DNA of 64,000 bases from Diphasiastrum complanatum (GCA_029204225.1 CM055098.1:46622799-46686798), one strand, 5' to 3'. Positions 46,010 to 59,354 are shown, numbered from the stretch's first letter. Numbers and translations: made by a program. Notes: generated by a model from the letters alone, not told the origin.

Positions 46010-49000
46010 CCCCCCCTTAATTTGGATCCATGAATGCCTTGATCTTCAGACTAAGCAATGTGCAAAATTTGTTGTGTGCATTAACACTTAATGCTTTCAT
46101 GAATATATCTGCAACCATGTCCTACGTTTTGCATTACGTTAAGCTTACCTCCTTGTTGAGAACCTTGCCTCTGATGTAGTGATATCTGATTTCAATGTGC
46201 TTACTACTAGAATGAAATCTAGATTGGCAGATATGGCAATAGCACTCTCATTATCACAGAATAACATTGTAGGGCTGTATTGATGCAGAGTAACATCTGA
46301 CAGTAAATTTCTCATCCAAAATGCTTCCTTAATAGATTGAGAAGCAGCACTGTATTCTACTTCTGCAGAAGAAAGTGCGATAGAGGTTTGCTTACGACTA
46401 TTCCATGAGATAGGACCGCCATTGAAGAAGAATGTAAATCCAGATGTGGACTTAAAATTGCCTACATCACCTCCCCAGATTGCATCAGAATACCTACTAA
46501 GCTGATGGAGATTGTCATTGCTGACATCTCCATAGCAGATGCACTGGTCTATGGTAGCTTGAATACACCTCATCACTCTTATGAGAGCCTTCCAATGGGT
46601 AATGCCAGGATTAGCCATATATTGGCTGAGTGAGCTTCCTGCAAAAGAGATATTTGGTCTTGTATAGACCATTATGTACATGAGAGATCCAAGTGTCGAT
46701 CGATAAGGATACTCTCTCATCTGGTCCTCTTTCTGTTTGGTCTGGGGAATTGGTCCTTTGACAAATGCAGGCCTGGATCCATTGGTGAGTGAGCTGATTT
46801 ACAATTAATTAGACTGTATTTGTTAAGATCATTGTGAAGATAACTTTGTTGAGTTATGTAAATCAGTCATTTCGCTCTGTCTCTATGGATTTTAATGCCC
46901 AGACAGAAGTGAGCTTCACCCAGATCAGTCACTCAAACTCTGAACATAGCATCTGCTTTGAATCCTTGAGGAAATTGGTAGTGTTGCTTAGCAACGTATC
47001 ATCCACGTATAAGGTGATGATAATGAAGGATTGTTGTATTGGCTTGGAATAGATGTTGCAATCAGTAGTGCTTGGTTTACATCCTTGTTCGATGAGGAAT
47101 GTGTTGATCCTCTGAAACCAAGCTCTGGCAAACTATTTCAAGCTGTACAGTGCTTTGTGGAGTTTACATAAATGATTCTTCATACTTTCCAGAATGTATC
47201 TTTCTGGACTAAAAGTCTCGTTGTAGTCAGCGTTCGGGATCTAAGTGAATCCTCGTGCTACCAATCTTGCCTTCCTTCGATCAATTGCTCAGTTGGCATT
47301 GTATTTGATCTTAAAGATCCATTTGCAATCAATGATATTGCAGCCAATAGGAGCTTCGACTAATGACCATGTCTAGTTCTTGATCAGAGAGGAATACTCT
47401 ATGTCCATAGCTTCTCTCCAGAGATCAAAGTCTGGTTTGTTGAGTGCCTCTTTGACTGTAGTCGGTTCTTGTATCAAGAGACATGCAGACTCAAGAGTAT
47501 ACCTTGTGGGCTGTGTGTGCACTCAGCTTGATTTTCTGGGAGGATTCGATTGGTGAACCACTCTTGGGACTTGTTGGTGGGTAGCAGCAACGTCTTCGTC
47601 TGATTCGCGGTCATGAAGTGGGTCGACAATAGACACACCTGAGCCAGAGGCTCGAACTGTGTCAATGGCAGGTGATGAAGGATCTCTTGGAGCAATATCC
47701 TTCCCTTTGAGGTTGATGAACTGATCCTCGATAAAGACTGTATCCTGGTTATACAAGATTTTTTGGGTATCAGAATCATACATCTTGTATGTATTATCAG
47801 ATGAAGTATATCCAGTCAGGATGGTCTTGAGACCTTGGAGGTCCAATTTATTCCTCGTGTCTTTTGGGATCTGCGCATAGGCAATGCACCCAAACACTCT
47901 TAGGTTCTTCACAGAAGACTTAGAGTCTGTCCACACCTCATGGGGTGTCTTGCCTGAGAGGTCCTTAGTCAAACATCTGTTCTGGATGTAAGTTGCAGTG
48001 GAGACAGCTTCAACCCAGGATGCATGCGATAGCATACATTTGGCAACGATGCATGTGCTAGCATACATTTGGCTGATTCAACCAGAGTACGGTTCTTTCT
48101 CTCGGCTAAGCCATTAGACTGAGGATTGTAAGGAGTGATTAATTGCTGCTCAACTCGATAGAGATATATTCTCCACCGTTGTCTAACCTTAGAGCCTTGA
48201 TCGTCCGTCCAGTCTGCTTTTTTGCACACTCCTTGAAGATTATGAAGCAGTTGAAGGCTTCTGATTTCTTCTTTATAAAATACACCATAGTCAAAATTCA
48301 TCAATAAAAGTTATAAAATATTTTGCATCCTTCAATGAAGGATAATTTATCGGGCCACAAATGTTGAATCTACAATGTCTAACAATCCTCTAGCAATATG
48401 TTCATAGCTTGATTTAAATGGTTTCCTAGTCTGTTTACCAACTAAACGGTCTTCACAGACAAGTAACATTATATTCTTGATCTTGGTCAAGATCAAGAAC
48501 AATATATTGTCTAGACATTTGTTACACAACAGCATGATTCATGTGACCAAGTTTGTAATGCCAAAGTAAACTTTTATTTGCATGAATAGACGTAATGAGT
48601 GCCTGACTAGAGGCAGAAAAGCAATGACTTCATTTATACAAGTATCCATGTCTCTTTCCGAGTGCTTGGATCTTGCATGTCCTATCAACTACTTTGCACT
48701 GATCACATTCAAAACCTACTCTATGTCCTAGATCTGTGATTATGCTTGAAGAGAGCAGATTCGTAGACAAATTTGGTACATACATGACTTTAGAAAGTAG
48801 CTTAGACTAATCATTTGCAAAGCTTAATCTTATAGTACCTTCACATTTAATAGCTTGTGTGCTATTGTTGCCAAGGTGAACAAATTTCTGGGTATTGTAA
48901 GATGTATAGGACTCGAAACAGCCAATGAGACTGGTCATGTGCTGAGTGGCTCCTGAATCCAGGAACCAAGAACTATCATCGGATGCTCCTTGATGGTTGG

Positions 49001-49272
49001 TCATGAAGGCATCATGATCCGCTTCTTGAATAGGCTGTGGAGCTTCTGCAGCTGCATTTGCCACTTGATCCAACAGCCCCTTGTTGTTGTTCTTTGCTTT
49101 AAGTATCTCTCAATCTTGAATTTCGTCGTTGTTTCACTTGCAGTATCTACAGAACAGCTTCTTCTTTGTCTACGGATTCAAGTGTTCTTTGTGCTGAGCT
49201 GGTTCCTAGTCTGACTTTGATTGCTTCGGGCCTTTCTTCTTCTTCTACTTAGTCGTGCTCTTGTTGGTGTAT
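46010..49272 (-). pseudogene. Copia family Y, unit A internal region
   Basis: From right to left: protease (about 48950, SSWFLDSGATQHMTSL), integrase region (48304-47523, with NGLAERKNRTLVESAKCM and LRVFGCIAYAQ), RT remains and RT end plus RNase H (46720-46145: YRSTLGSLMYIMV, SWNSRKQTSIALSSAEVEY, FCDNESAIAI). Stops and frameshifts throughout. About 130 bp of RT are deleted near 47203 relative to units B and C. The gag end and part of the next LTR are deleted at 49272, where the sequence jumps from TTGTTGGTGTAT into mid-LTR. Unlike B and C it keeps the ~220-bp integrase segment at 47770-47990. Confidence 0.85.
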
Positions 49273-50049
49273 TACCAGAGTGATCAAGAACAAAGTCAGA
49301 CAGAATGAAAATAAGCATAGCAATATTGACACAGATCTGAATGCATTACAATAGCAAAATGACTAAGTATAGCAAAATATACATGTCAATAATGTAGTAG
49401 AGCACAAGACTATAGCGGATGAAACCACGTGCTCTACAAAGCTAATTCAATTCGTAAAGGAATGACACCTATTACTGACATTAAAGAATCAATGCGCAAG
49501 GCATCTACTTTGTCTATCTTTGATAAGCTTCTGATGCTATTGTACTACACACACTTGATCTTCAATCTCTTAATCAATCTGAATACGCAAATGGTATTCA
49601 GTATATATACACAATGTTACAAGTGTGTAGATGAAGAAAGTACAAAGTGGATGTGCTGTCTGTAGGAGATCATGGGTGGCTGCAGTCATTGTCAAGTCTA
49701 TTAGCACAGTTGCATGGGGTGAGCGTGAAAAGGGTGCGACGTCAACCTTTGTTGAAGTGAACATTGGTGAAGATGCGAAAAATGCGTCACTCTGATGAAA
49801 TGCCTTAGGATTTGATTTACAGGGTGTCTTTGCTTCCTAGGGCACCTTTGGCATTTTGTAAGGCAGTGTCGCCTCTTTTCGCCTGTCACAAAACACTTGT
49901 AAAAAAACACAGTGTCACGTTTTGTTCACCCATTCTTTGCTTGTGAGAATTTACACGTAAATATGTAGACTGCGTGACAACGTGAGTAAAAATGCAGCAT
50001 GAACGAAGGTAGATTAAAATGGGATTTAGGAGAGTAGATAAATCTAACA
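49273..50049 (-). repeat. Copia family Y LTR between units A and B (partial)
   Basis: Aligns with 60220-61000. It ends AATCTAACA followed by the complement of the polypurine tract. The first ~390 bp of the LTR are missing because of the deletion that also removed the gag of unit A. Confidence 0.85.
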
Positions 50050-53000
50050 CCCCCCTTAATTTGAGTCCATGAATGCCTTGATCTTGAGACTAAGCAATGT
50101 GCAAAATTTGTTGTGTACATTAACACTTAATGCTTTCGTGAATATATCCGCAACCATGTCCTATGTTTTGCAGTACGTTAAGCTTACCTCCTTGCTGAGA
50201 ACCTTGCCTCTGATGTAGTGATATCTGATTTCAATGTGCTTACTCCTAGAGTGAATCTAGGTTGGTCGATAAGGCAATAGCACTCTCATTATCACAGAAT
50301 AAAATTGTAGGGCTGTACTGATGCAGATTAACGTCTGACAGTAAATTTCTCAACCAAAATACTTCCTTAATAGATTGAGAAACAGCAATGTATTCTAGTT
50401 CTGCAGAAGAAAGTGCGATAGAGGTTTGCTTACGACTGTTCCATGAGATAGGACCATCGTTGAAGAAGAATGTAAATCCAGATGTGGACTTAAAATTGCC
50501 TACATCTCCTCCTCAGCTTGCATTAGAATACCTACTAAGTTGATGAAGATTGTCATTGCTGACATCTCCATAGCAGATGCACTGGTCTATGGTAGCTCGA
50601 ATACACCTCATCACTCTTATGAGAACCTTCCAATGGGTAATGCCAGGATTAGCCATATATTGTCTGAGTGAGCTTACTGCAAAAGAGATATCTGGTCTTG
50701 TAGAAACCATAATGTACATGAGAGATCCAAGTGTCAATCGATAAGGATACTCTCGCATCTGCTCCTCTTCCTACTTGGTCTGGGGACATTGGTCCTTTGA
50801 AAAATGTAGGCCTGGATCCATTGGTGAGTGAGCTAATTTACAATTCATTAGATTGTATTTGTTGAGATCATTGTGAAGATACCTTTGTTGAGCTAAGTAA
50901 ATCAATCGTTTAGATCTGTCTCTATGGATTTTAATATCCAGACTGAAGTGAGCTTCACCCAGATCAGTCACTCAAACTGTGAATATAGCATCTGCTTGGA
51001 ATCCTTGACCAAATTGGTATTGTTGCTGAGAAACGCATCATCCACGTATAAGGTGATGATAATGAAGGATTGTTGTACTGACTTGGAATAGTTGTTGCAA
51101 TCAGTAGTGCTTGGTTTACATCCTTGTTCGATGAGGAATGTGTAGATCCTCTAAAACCAAGCTCTGGCAGACTATTTCAAGCCGTACAGTGCTTTGTGGA
51201 GTTTACATAAATGATTCTTCATACTTTCCAGAATGTATCTTTCAGGCTGGATCATGTAGATATCTTCTTGTATGATTCCATTCAGATAAGCTGTTTGTAC
51301 ATCAAGTTGTACTTCAAGGTCGGCAGCTGCAGCATAAGACAATAGCATTCGGATCGACGAATGTTTGACTACTGGACCAAAAGTCTCGTTGAAGTCGATG
51401 TTTGGGATCTAAGTGAATCCTCATGCTACCAATCTTGCCTTCCTTCGATCAATTGCTCCGTTGGCATTGTATTTGATCTTAAAGATCCATTTGCAATCAA
51501 TGATATTGCAGCCAATAGGCTTCGACTAATGACCATGTCTGGTTCTTGATCAAAGAGGAATACTCTCTATCCATAGCTTCTCTCCAGAGATCGGAGTCTG
51601 GTTGGTTGAGTGCCTCTTTGACTGTAGTCGATTCTTGTATCAAGAGACATGCAGACTCATGAGTATGCCTTGTGGTCTGTGTGCGCACTCAGCTTGATTT
51701 TCTGGGAGGATTCGACTGATGAGCCACTCTTGGGACTTGTTGGTTGGTAGCAGCAACGTCATCGTCTAATTCGCTATCATGAAGTGGGTCGACAATAGAC
51801 ACGCCTGAGCCAGAGGCTCAAACTGTCGTGTGAATGGCAGGTGATGAAGGGTCTCCTGGAGCAATATCCTTGCCTTTGAGGTTGATGAACTGATCATCGA
51901 TAAAGACTGTATCCTGGCTATACAAGATTTTTTGGGTATAAGTTGCAGTGGAGACAGCTTCAGCCCAAAATCTCTTGGGCAGCGATGCATGTGCTAGCAT
52001 ACATTTGGCTGATTCAACCAAGGTACAGTTCTTTCTCTCGGCTAAGCCATTAGACTGAGGATTGTAAGGAGTGATGAATTGTTGCTCAACTCGATAGAGA
52101 TATATTCTCCACCATTGTCTGACCTAAGAGCCTTGATCGTCCGTCCAGTCTCCTTTTTTGCACGCTCCTTGAAGATTCTGAAGCAATTGAAGGCTTCTGA
52201 TTTCTTCTTTATAAAATACACCATAGTCAAAATTCATCAATAAAAGTTATAAAATATTTTGCATCTTTCAATTAAGGATAAATCATCAGGCCACAAATGT
52301 TGAATCTACAATGTCTAACAATCCTCTAGCAATATGTTCATAGCTTGATTTAAATGGTTTCCTAGTCTATTTACCAACTAAATGGTCTTGACAGACAGGT
52401 AACATTATATTCTTGATCTTGGTCAAGATCAAGAACAATATATTGTCTAGACATTTGTTGCACAACAGCATGATTCATGTGACCAAGTTTGTAATGCCAA
52501 AGTAAACTTTTATTTGCATGAATAGACGTACTGAGTGCCTGACTAGAGGCAGAAAAGCAATTACTTCATTTATACAAGTATCCATGTCTCTTTCCGAGTG
52601 CTTGGATCTTGCATGTCCTGTCAACTACTTTGCACTGATCACATTCGAAATCTACTTTATGTCCTAGATCTGTCATTATGCTTAAAGAGAGCAGATTTGT
52701 AGACAAATTTGATACATACATGACTTTAGAAAGTAGCTTAGACTAATCATTTGCAAAGCTTAATCTTACAGTACCTTCACATTTAATAGCTTGTCTGCTA
52801 TTGTTGCCAAGGTGAACAAATTTCTGGGTATCGTAAGATGTATAGGACTCGAAACAGCCAATGAGACTGGTCATGTGCTGAGTGGCTCTTGAATCCAGGA
52901 ACCAAGAACTATCGTCGGATGCTCCTTGATGGTTGGTCATGAAGGCATCATGATCCGCTTCTTGAATAGGCTGTGGAGCTTCTGCAGCTACATTTGCCAC

Positions 53001-53968
53001 TTGATTCAACAGCCCCTTGTTGTTGTTCTTTGATTTAAGTATCTCTCAATCTTGAATTTTGTCGTTGTTTCGCTTGAAGTATCTACAAAACAGCTTCTTC
53101 TTTGTCTACGGATTCGAGTGTTCTCTCTGCTGAGCTGGTTCCTATTCTGGCTTTGATTGCTTCGGGCCTTTCTTCTTCTTCTGCTTAGTCGTGATCTTGT
53201 TGGTGTATAAGCCGTGAGAATCAGTTGAGGAACTTGAGGCTTTGTTCCTCTGCGTGTCTTCCTGCAACAACATAGTAGTGACTCTCGAAAGAGTCAGTTC
53301 TAGATGTCTCATGATGATCATCACCTAGTTGTTGTATGAGCTTGGCAAGATTGTAAGAAGTTGCCTCACTACGTCTTGATTGTCTATGACAAATCCGACA
53401 ATGACCATTTGCCTTAGCAGGTTCTTGAATTGATTGATGTGATTCTTCAAGGAATCACCATTCGCCATCTTGAGTGAGTAAAATCTATTCCTGAGATGTA
53501 GCTTGGAAGCTATATCTCGCACTTTGTATAGTGTTCTCAACATGTCCCTGACTACTTTCGATGTCTGAGCCTCAGATACATGGCCAATCTCGGTACCCGT
53601 AATGTTGAGGATGATCAGCATGAAAGCCTTTCCATCCTTCAGCCTCCATCTGGCGATTGCTGCATCGTCTGCTTCGGATTTTCTTCTGCACTTGTAACAA
53701 CGTCATACAATTCTTCAGCCATTAGTACAGTTTTCATCTTAAATTTCCATAGCTAGTAATTGGCTCCATCAAGCTTGTCCATGATAGGACTGGCTTTCCC
53801 TTGGGAATCCATTTGGAAGATTAGTCTGAGTGATAGGAAAAAAACTATCAATGACTTAAGTATGAAAATCTGATACAAAATTACAGAACAAGAAGGCAAT
53901 TACTCCATCGGCTAGTAGAGTCTTGTACTGTGGAAGCTTATTAGCCTACGAAAATAGCCCTGATACCA
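50050..53968 (-). pseudogene. Copia family Y, unit B internal region
   Basis: Gag starts at about 53812 (MDSQGKASPIMDKLDGANY) and continues in 53621-53325 (DSLKNHINQFKNLLRQM, LTILPSSYNN). Protease is at 53009-52743 (SSWFLDSRATQHMTSL; the DSG is mutated to DSR). Integrase lies at about 52230-51820, RT at about 51690-50771 and RNase H at about 50500-50250. A primer site (TGGTATCAGGGC) lies at 53968-53957 on the minus strand. Many stops. An internal deletion of ~220 bp joins TATYTQ to KILYSQDTVF in the integrase end. Unit C has the same deletion. Confidence 0.85.
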
Positions 53969-54146
53969 TGTTGGAGAAAGAGGGTGTGTTGTGTGTGAGA
54001 AACAAAAATAGGTCAAAAAGAAAATGAACACGAAAAAGAAACAAACTCGAAACTCGCACGGAAAGTGTTCGTGCACAGTGGAAATGACTCTTTCCCTAAG
54101 CATGACTACGCATATTAGAAACGAACAGAACGCTAGTGATAGAAAT
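53969..54146 (-). repeat. Copia family Y LTR between units B and C, left part
   Basis: Starts TGTTGGAGAAAG right beside the primer site of unit B. It is cut at 54146 by the nested Copia; its last five bases GAAAT are the target duplication. Confidence 0.85.
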
Positions 54147-54799
54147 TGTGAAAAACTCAGATCCAAAAGATGCTAAAGTTTCATAAAGATCTTGGCCATG
54201 GAAGTTATGCACATCTAGATTGAAAAAATGATAGAAATTGTGATGTTAAGCATACTAAACATCAACTAAACATCAAAATCTGATCATAAGCTTCCACAAA
54301 CAGAAACTTGCTGTCCCTGTCCGTACTTCAGAGCCTACAACCTGCATTTCACACGTGTGAAGCCATAGCAACAAAGAAATCACAATTCTAGTGGCTAGAA
54401 TGCAAGATATGAACAAAAAAGTGAGAGAGAAGAAGATGGACCTTCAAAGAGCATAACATTCATTCAATAGAATGAAAATGAGATGTGTACATACTCGTGG
54501 AGATGGCTATTTATAGCAGCCATAGTGCCTCTTGGCCACTTGTCTTATGATAGGCTAAAATTGGGGTCCAATAGGATTCACCCATATACCTAGAAATTTG
54601 GTCAAATAGGAATGCACCAAATTATGAGCCAATAGAAGAGCTCCACACTCGACCTCCTCTAATTAATGTGACCTCAAAAGTAGTGTACACATACTTTGGG
54701 CCTCTACATACATGTATGAACCTATCTCTAACTTTTATTTGGCCATAGGCCTACAAAATCTCAAGTTAGGAAAATACTACTAGTTGACAATTTTTCACA
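54147..54799 (-). repeat. Copia 3' LTR
   Basis: Left LTR copy, 653 bp, identical by eye to 59355-60007. The stop codon of the polyprotein lies in its edge: the TGA formed at 54795-54797 belongs to the LTR start TGTGA. Confidence 0.95.
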
Positions 54800-57700
54800 C
54801 TCCCTCTTCAACTAGTTTTAGCATAGATTTAGAAAGTACACCAAGACTTGTTCTATGCTTGAAAAATAAGTCCTTTCCCAATGCTTTGGTAAAGATATCA
54901 GCCACACATTCCTTTGATGGGACATGTTCAAGCTTGATCTCTTTTGCCAACACTTGTTCTCTCACAAAATGGTAAGCCACCTCGATATGTTTGCTCCTTG
55001 CATGGAAAACCGGATTGCTTGCTAGACTTTGGGCTGAAAGGTTGTCACAAAAGATGATTGGACTCTCTGAAAAATCCAGCAAATGAAGCTCCATAATCAT
55101 CCTCTTGATCCACACCATCTCCTTTGTGCATGATGTCAAAGCTTTGTACTCGGCCTCACTAGAAGAAAGTGATATAGTTGCTTGTTTCTTCGACATCCAT
55201 GAGATAGCTCCATCACCTATGAAAATAGCATGTGCATTTATGGATTTTCTATCCATAAGGTCTCCTGCAAAATCTGAATCTGAAAAACCAAATAAGTTAG
55301 GTGATGAGCCTCTATAAACAATGCCAAAATCTTTTGTTCCCGAGATGTATCTCAAGATCCTCTTTCCTAGTTTCCAATGTTCTATGCTAGGATCTTGCAT
55401 GAATTGGCTTAATCTACCAACACAATAAGATAAATCAGGTCTTGTGATGGTTAGATATATAAGAGAACCTATTAGCTTCCTATAGAGAGTAATGTCCTCG
55501 AAGGATCTTTCATTACCTCTTATAGTTAGCTTTACATGTGATTCCATAGGTGTATCAATAGGATTTGCATCTACCATATGAAATATATTGAGAATAGAAA
55601 TAGCATACTTCTCTTGTGAAATAAAAGTGATTTGAGAAGTTCTAATTACTTCTATTCCTAAGATATAGCTCAAAAGACCAAGATCATGCACTTCAAATTC
55701 CTTTTTTAGTGCTTTCTTGATATCTTCTATATCTTCCTTGTTCCCTCCACTTAAAATAATGTCATCCACATAAATTAGAAGGATTGTAACATCATTAGCA
55801 CTAATTCTAAAGTAAAGTGAATGATCATACTCACTCATAGTGAAGTTTTGAGAAAGTAGAAAAGAGTTAAGCCTAGCATACCAACTCCTTGGTGCTTGCT
55901 TAAGACCATACAAACTTTTTTGTAGAAAACACACATGATTAGGCTTGCTATGAGAAACATAGCTCTCGGGTTGCTCCATGTAGACTTCCTCTTCAAGATC
56001 ACCATTCAAGAAAGCATTAGAAATGTCTAATTGCCAAAGATCCCATCCATAAAGAGTTGCAAGGGAAATGATTACTCTTATGCTCACCATCTTTGCCACG
56101 GGTGCAAAGGTTTCCTCATAGTCAATGCCATGCTCTTGAGCATAACCTTTAGCCACCAACCTTGCCTTCAACTTGTTGATAGATCCATCTTGATTTGTCT
56201 TTACCTTGAAGATCCATTTGCATCCAATTGCACTTTTGCCCTTTGGAAGCTCCACCAATCTCCATGTGTTGTTCTTCATAAGTGCTTCAAACTCAAGATC
56301 CATTGCTTGGATCCATTCCTCTTCTTGCCTTGCTTCATCTACACATGAAGGTACATCAAAAGAAGTTAGGAAAGCATAGTTGGATCCATCCACCACTTGC
56401 TTACCTTTGCCATCATAAGTGAGCCTTGAGGGTTTCACTTTATGCCTTGGAGTTCTCCTTGGAATTTGACTTGAAGAGGCTTCTTCAACATCCACATCCA
56501 ATGTGTCATCAACTCCATTGTCATCAAGCACATTAGTTGCAACAACACCATCATCACTTGAAACAACTTTTGGAATGTTACCTTCATCAAAAATGACATC
56601 CCTACTTGTGAACACTTTCTTGATTGAAGGAACATAAATCCTATATGCTTTGCTTACTTCACTATAACCAACAAAAATGCCCTTTCTTGAAGATGGATCC
56701 TCCTTAGTTCTATCATCAAGAGTAATGTTGAAGTAGCAAATGCATCCAAAAGTTCTTAGAAACTTGACATTAGGCTTCGTACCAAACAAAGCTTCAAAAG
56801 GGGTTTTTCCTTCCAATACAACACTTGGCCATCTATTGCATAGGAAATTTGCACACAACAAAGCATCACTCCAAAAAGGTTTAGGAAGATTAGCATTCAA
56901 TCTCATTGCCTTTGCACTCTCACACAAGGTTCTATTCTTCCTCTCGGCCACTCCATTTTGTTGTGGTGTTCTTGGACATGTGTACTCCCTCTTGATCCCA
57001 TGCTCATCGCAAAAGGCTTTGAATTTGTTAGAAATGTATTCACCACCATTGTCGCTCCTCAAGCATTTGATTTTGGTTGTAAATTGAGTCTCAATAGCAA
57101 CTTTGAACTTGACAAACACATCAAACACCTCATCCTTGCTCTTTAGTAGATAAACCCAACAAAATCTACTAAAATCATCAATGAAAGTTACATACATCTT
57201 AGCACCTCCATTGCTAATTGTAGTAACACCATGAATATCCGAATGCAAGAGAGAAAAAGGCATCTTAGATCTAGATATAGATCTAGTATATGGCAATCTA
57301 TGTGATTTAGACAAAGCACATTCTTCACAAACATGATTCAAGCAAGTAAGAGACTTGGGAAGTCCCCTTACTACCTCCTTTTTGGCTATTACCTCCAAGG
57401 CCTTGTAGTTGAGATGTCCCATCCTTTTATGCCATACCTCTTGAATTGACATTTGTTCATTTGCCATGCATCCAACTTGGTTAGCAACAACACATGCATC
57501 AAGCTTGAACAATTTCCCTTGCCTTTTCCCTTTTGCAATGATACTACACCCCTTTTTGATCAAGCAAGCATCACCATCAAACTCAACTTTGAATCCTTTG
57601 TCAAGCATTTGGCTTACACTAAGTAAGTTCTTGGTAATGGATGGAATGAGCAAAACATCTTTCAATTCTATATTCCTATTTGTAGAAAGTGAAATAGGAA

Positions 57701-58745
57701 TTGTGCCAATCCCCTTGATTGCACACTCACCATCATTTGCGGTATAGATTACCTTCCTATCACCATCAAATGCCATTAAAGATGAAAAATACTCTTTATG
57801 ATATGTCATATGAGAAGTGGCTCCACTATCAATCCACCAAGGATCAATGTCTCCATGATTAGCCAACAAGCAAGATGACATAACAAAAGCATCATTTGAA
57901 AGAAGCTCATCCCCACCCTCATCAATAGTTAGATTGGTTTGCTTTTCCCCTTGATCCCTCTTTTTCTTAAAACAATCACTAGCAAAATGCCCTTTGACTC
58001 CACAATAGAAACATTTTAGCTTAGATCTATCCTTCTTTTTGCCAAAAGTAGAGTGCTCACCTTGGTCTTGCCCTTTAGACCAATTGCTTTTACCTTTGCC
58101 CTTGAACTTGCCTTTAGAGAACATTGCCTCCTCTTCTCCTCCTTGAGATGTAGAAGATGCTCCCACTCTTGCTTGCAACCTGAATTCTTCAGCCAACAAG
58201 ACCTCTTGCAAGTCTCCAACACTTGGTAAACATTTTTGGATAGCATAACTTTGAACAAGATTAGCATGATCATCCAACAAGCCATTGAGAATCACTTGAA
58301 CAAGCTCCTCATTATTTATGCCATCATTAATGCATGCTAACTCATCATTCAATGCTTTAACTCTCAAAACAAAAGCATGTCCATTCTCACTCTTCTTTTG
58401 CATACAAGAAAAGATTTGCCTTCTTAAAGTCAACACTCTAGAAGTAGACTTGGATTCATAAACCTTCTTCAAGGCTTCCCAAGCTTCACTAGATGATGTG
58501 CACTTACCAACCTCTTTGATAAGCTCATTTGTCACATTCATCTTGATCATGTGAAGGGCTTTCTTTGCCCTCTTGTCATACCTCAATTGTTCTTGAGGTG
58601 CCAAAGGTCTCTCCTCCACACCTACAACAATATCCATCAACTCATTCATCTCAAGCAAAGACTCCATCCTTACTTTCCAAGTAGAATAGTTGAGGGAGGT
58701 AAGCCTATCATTGCTTTCCAACATGTAGCCTCCATTTGTAGCCAT
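54795..58745 (-). CDS. Copia gag-pol polyprotein, intact
   Basis: A single 1,316-residue frame without breaks. Gag occupies ~1-235, with a CCHC knuckle (CFYCGVKGHFASDC) at ~245. The protease WWIDSGATSHMT is at ~303. Gag-pre-integrase HKRMGH...C..C is at ~439-475. The integrase core runs ~500-610 with the acidic triad in HSDIHG, RSDNGGEY and VAERKNRTL. RT spans ~815-1080 with KARLVAKGYAQEHG, YGLKQAPRSWY and LLIYVDDIILSG, and RNase H ~1150-1300 with SDSDFAGD, SLSSSEAEYKAL and FCDNLSAQSLA. Copia order (integrase before RT) is clear. The ATG at 58745 matches the start in the decayed relative at 1156. The last codons (EEGV and TGA) overlap the polypurine tract and the LTR edge. Confidence 0.95.
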   Translation of the reverse strand: MATNGGYMLESNDRLTSLNYSTWKVRMESLLEMNELMDIVVGVEERPLAPQEQLRYDKRAKKALHMIKMNVTNELIKEVGKCTSSSEAWEALKKVYESKSTSRVLTLRRQIFSCMQKKSENGHAFVLRVKALNDELACINDGINNEELVQVILNGLLDDHANLVQSYAIQKCLPSVGDLQEVLLAEEFRLQARVGASSTSQGGEEEAMFSKGKFKGKGKSNWSKGQDQGEHSTFGKKKDRSKLKCFYCGVKGHFASDCFKKKRDQGEKQTNLTIDEGGDELLSNDAFVMSSCLLANHGDIDPWWIDSGATSHMTYHKEYFSSLMAFDGDRKVIYTANDGECAIKGIGTIPISLSTNRNIELKDVLLIPSITKNLLSVSQMLDKGFKVEFDGDACLIKKGCSIIAKGKRQGKLFKLDACVVANQVGCMANEQMSIQEVWHKRMGHLNYKALEVIAKKEVVRGLPKSLTCLNHVCEECALSKSHRLPYTRSISRSKMPFSLLHSDIHGVTTISNGGAKMYVTFIDDFSRFCWVYLLKSKDEVFDVFVKFKVAIETQFTTKIKCLRSDNGGEYISNKFKAFCDEHGIKREYTCPRTPQQNGVAERKNRTLCESAKAMRLNANLPKPFWSDALLCANFLCNRWPSVVLEGKTPFEALFGTKPNVKFLRTFGCICYFNITLDDRTKEDPSSRKGIFVGYSEVSKAYRIYVPSIKKVFTSRDVIFDEGNIPKVVSSDDGVVATNVLDDNGVDDTLDVDVEEASSSQIPRRTPRHKVKPSRLTYDGKGKQVVDGSNYAFLTSFDVPSCVDEARQEEEWIQAMDLEFEALMKNNTWRLVELPKGKSAIGCKWIFKVKTNQDGSINKLKARLVAKGYAQEHGIDYEETFAPVAKMVSIRVIISLATLYGWDLWQLDISNAFLNGDLEEEVYMEQPESYVSHSKPNHVCFLQKSLYGLKQAPRSWYARLNSFLLSQNFTMSEYDHSLYFRISANDVTILLIYVDDIILSGGNKEDIEDIKKALKKEFEVHDLGLLSYILGIEVIRTSQITFISQEKYAISILNIFHMVDANPIDTPMESHVKLTIRGNERSFEDITLYRKLIGSLIYLTITRPDLSYCVGRLSQFMQDPSIEHWKLGKRILRYISGTKDFGIVYRGSSPNLFGFSDSDFAGDLMDRKSINAHAIFIGDGAISWMSKKQATISLSSSEAEYKALTSCTKEMVWIKRMIMELHLLDFSESPIIFCDNLSAQSLASNPVFHARSKHIEVAYHFVREQVLAKEIKLEHVPSKECVADIFTKALGKDLFFKHRTSLGVLSKSMLKLVEEGV

Positions 58746-59339
58746 GTTGCAATGATTGATCTCTGATCTTTGACCTGTTCCAATGCACTAAGCACTCTCT
58801 TGAATCAACAAATGAAACACAAGAAGAAATCACAAAGATTTGGAACCTAAAACCTTACTTTTTCTCTCTTTTCCTCACTTTTTCCTTAATTTTAGCCACT
58901 AGTTTTATGATTTCTTGATCAAACCAAGACCAAACCTCAATATACTTGCTTTTCCCTCACTCCTAAGATTGAAATACACTCTTGAATCATTCAGCAAACT
59001 GAAAATCAGAGGGTTACATCAATTTTGAAGTTTTTGACATGAAGAAGCAAGAAATTGAATCAAAAAACTATATGCTAGAATGGAAAACTAATAGGATCTT
59101 GTTGGATCTTGCATCTCCCTCTTTCCAAAACAATTTTTGTCTCCTTATTCTGATAAGTACAGAGGGAATTCGCCCTACTTCAATTGAAATGCATACAAAT
59201 GATGTTTTGATCACAAAGATCCAATTTCTACACATAAATCAACAAGATTTTTAGCTAGAAACTTGATTGGAATGCTACAAAAGCAAACTCGCCCACAAAT
59301 CTCTTCTAAATCTGGCAAAACCTGCACATTTGGCCGCCT

Positions 59340-59354
59340 AATGCTCTGATACCA
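59340..59354 (-). other. Copia primer-binding site (initiator tRNA-Met type)
   Basis: TGGTATCAGAGCATT on the minus strand, directly against the end of the 5' LTR. Confidence 0.9.
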
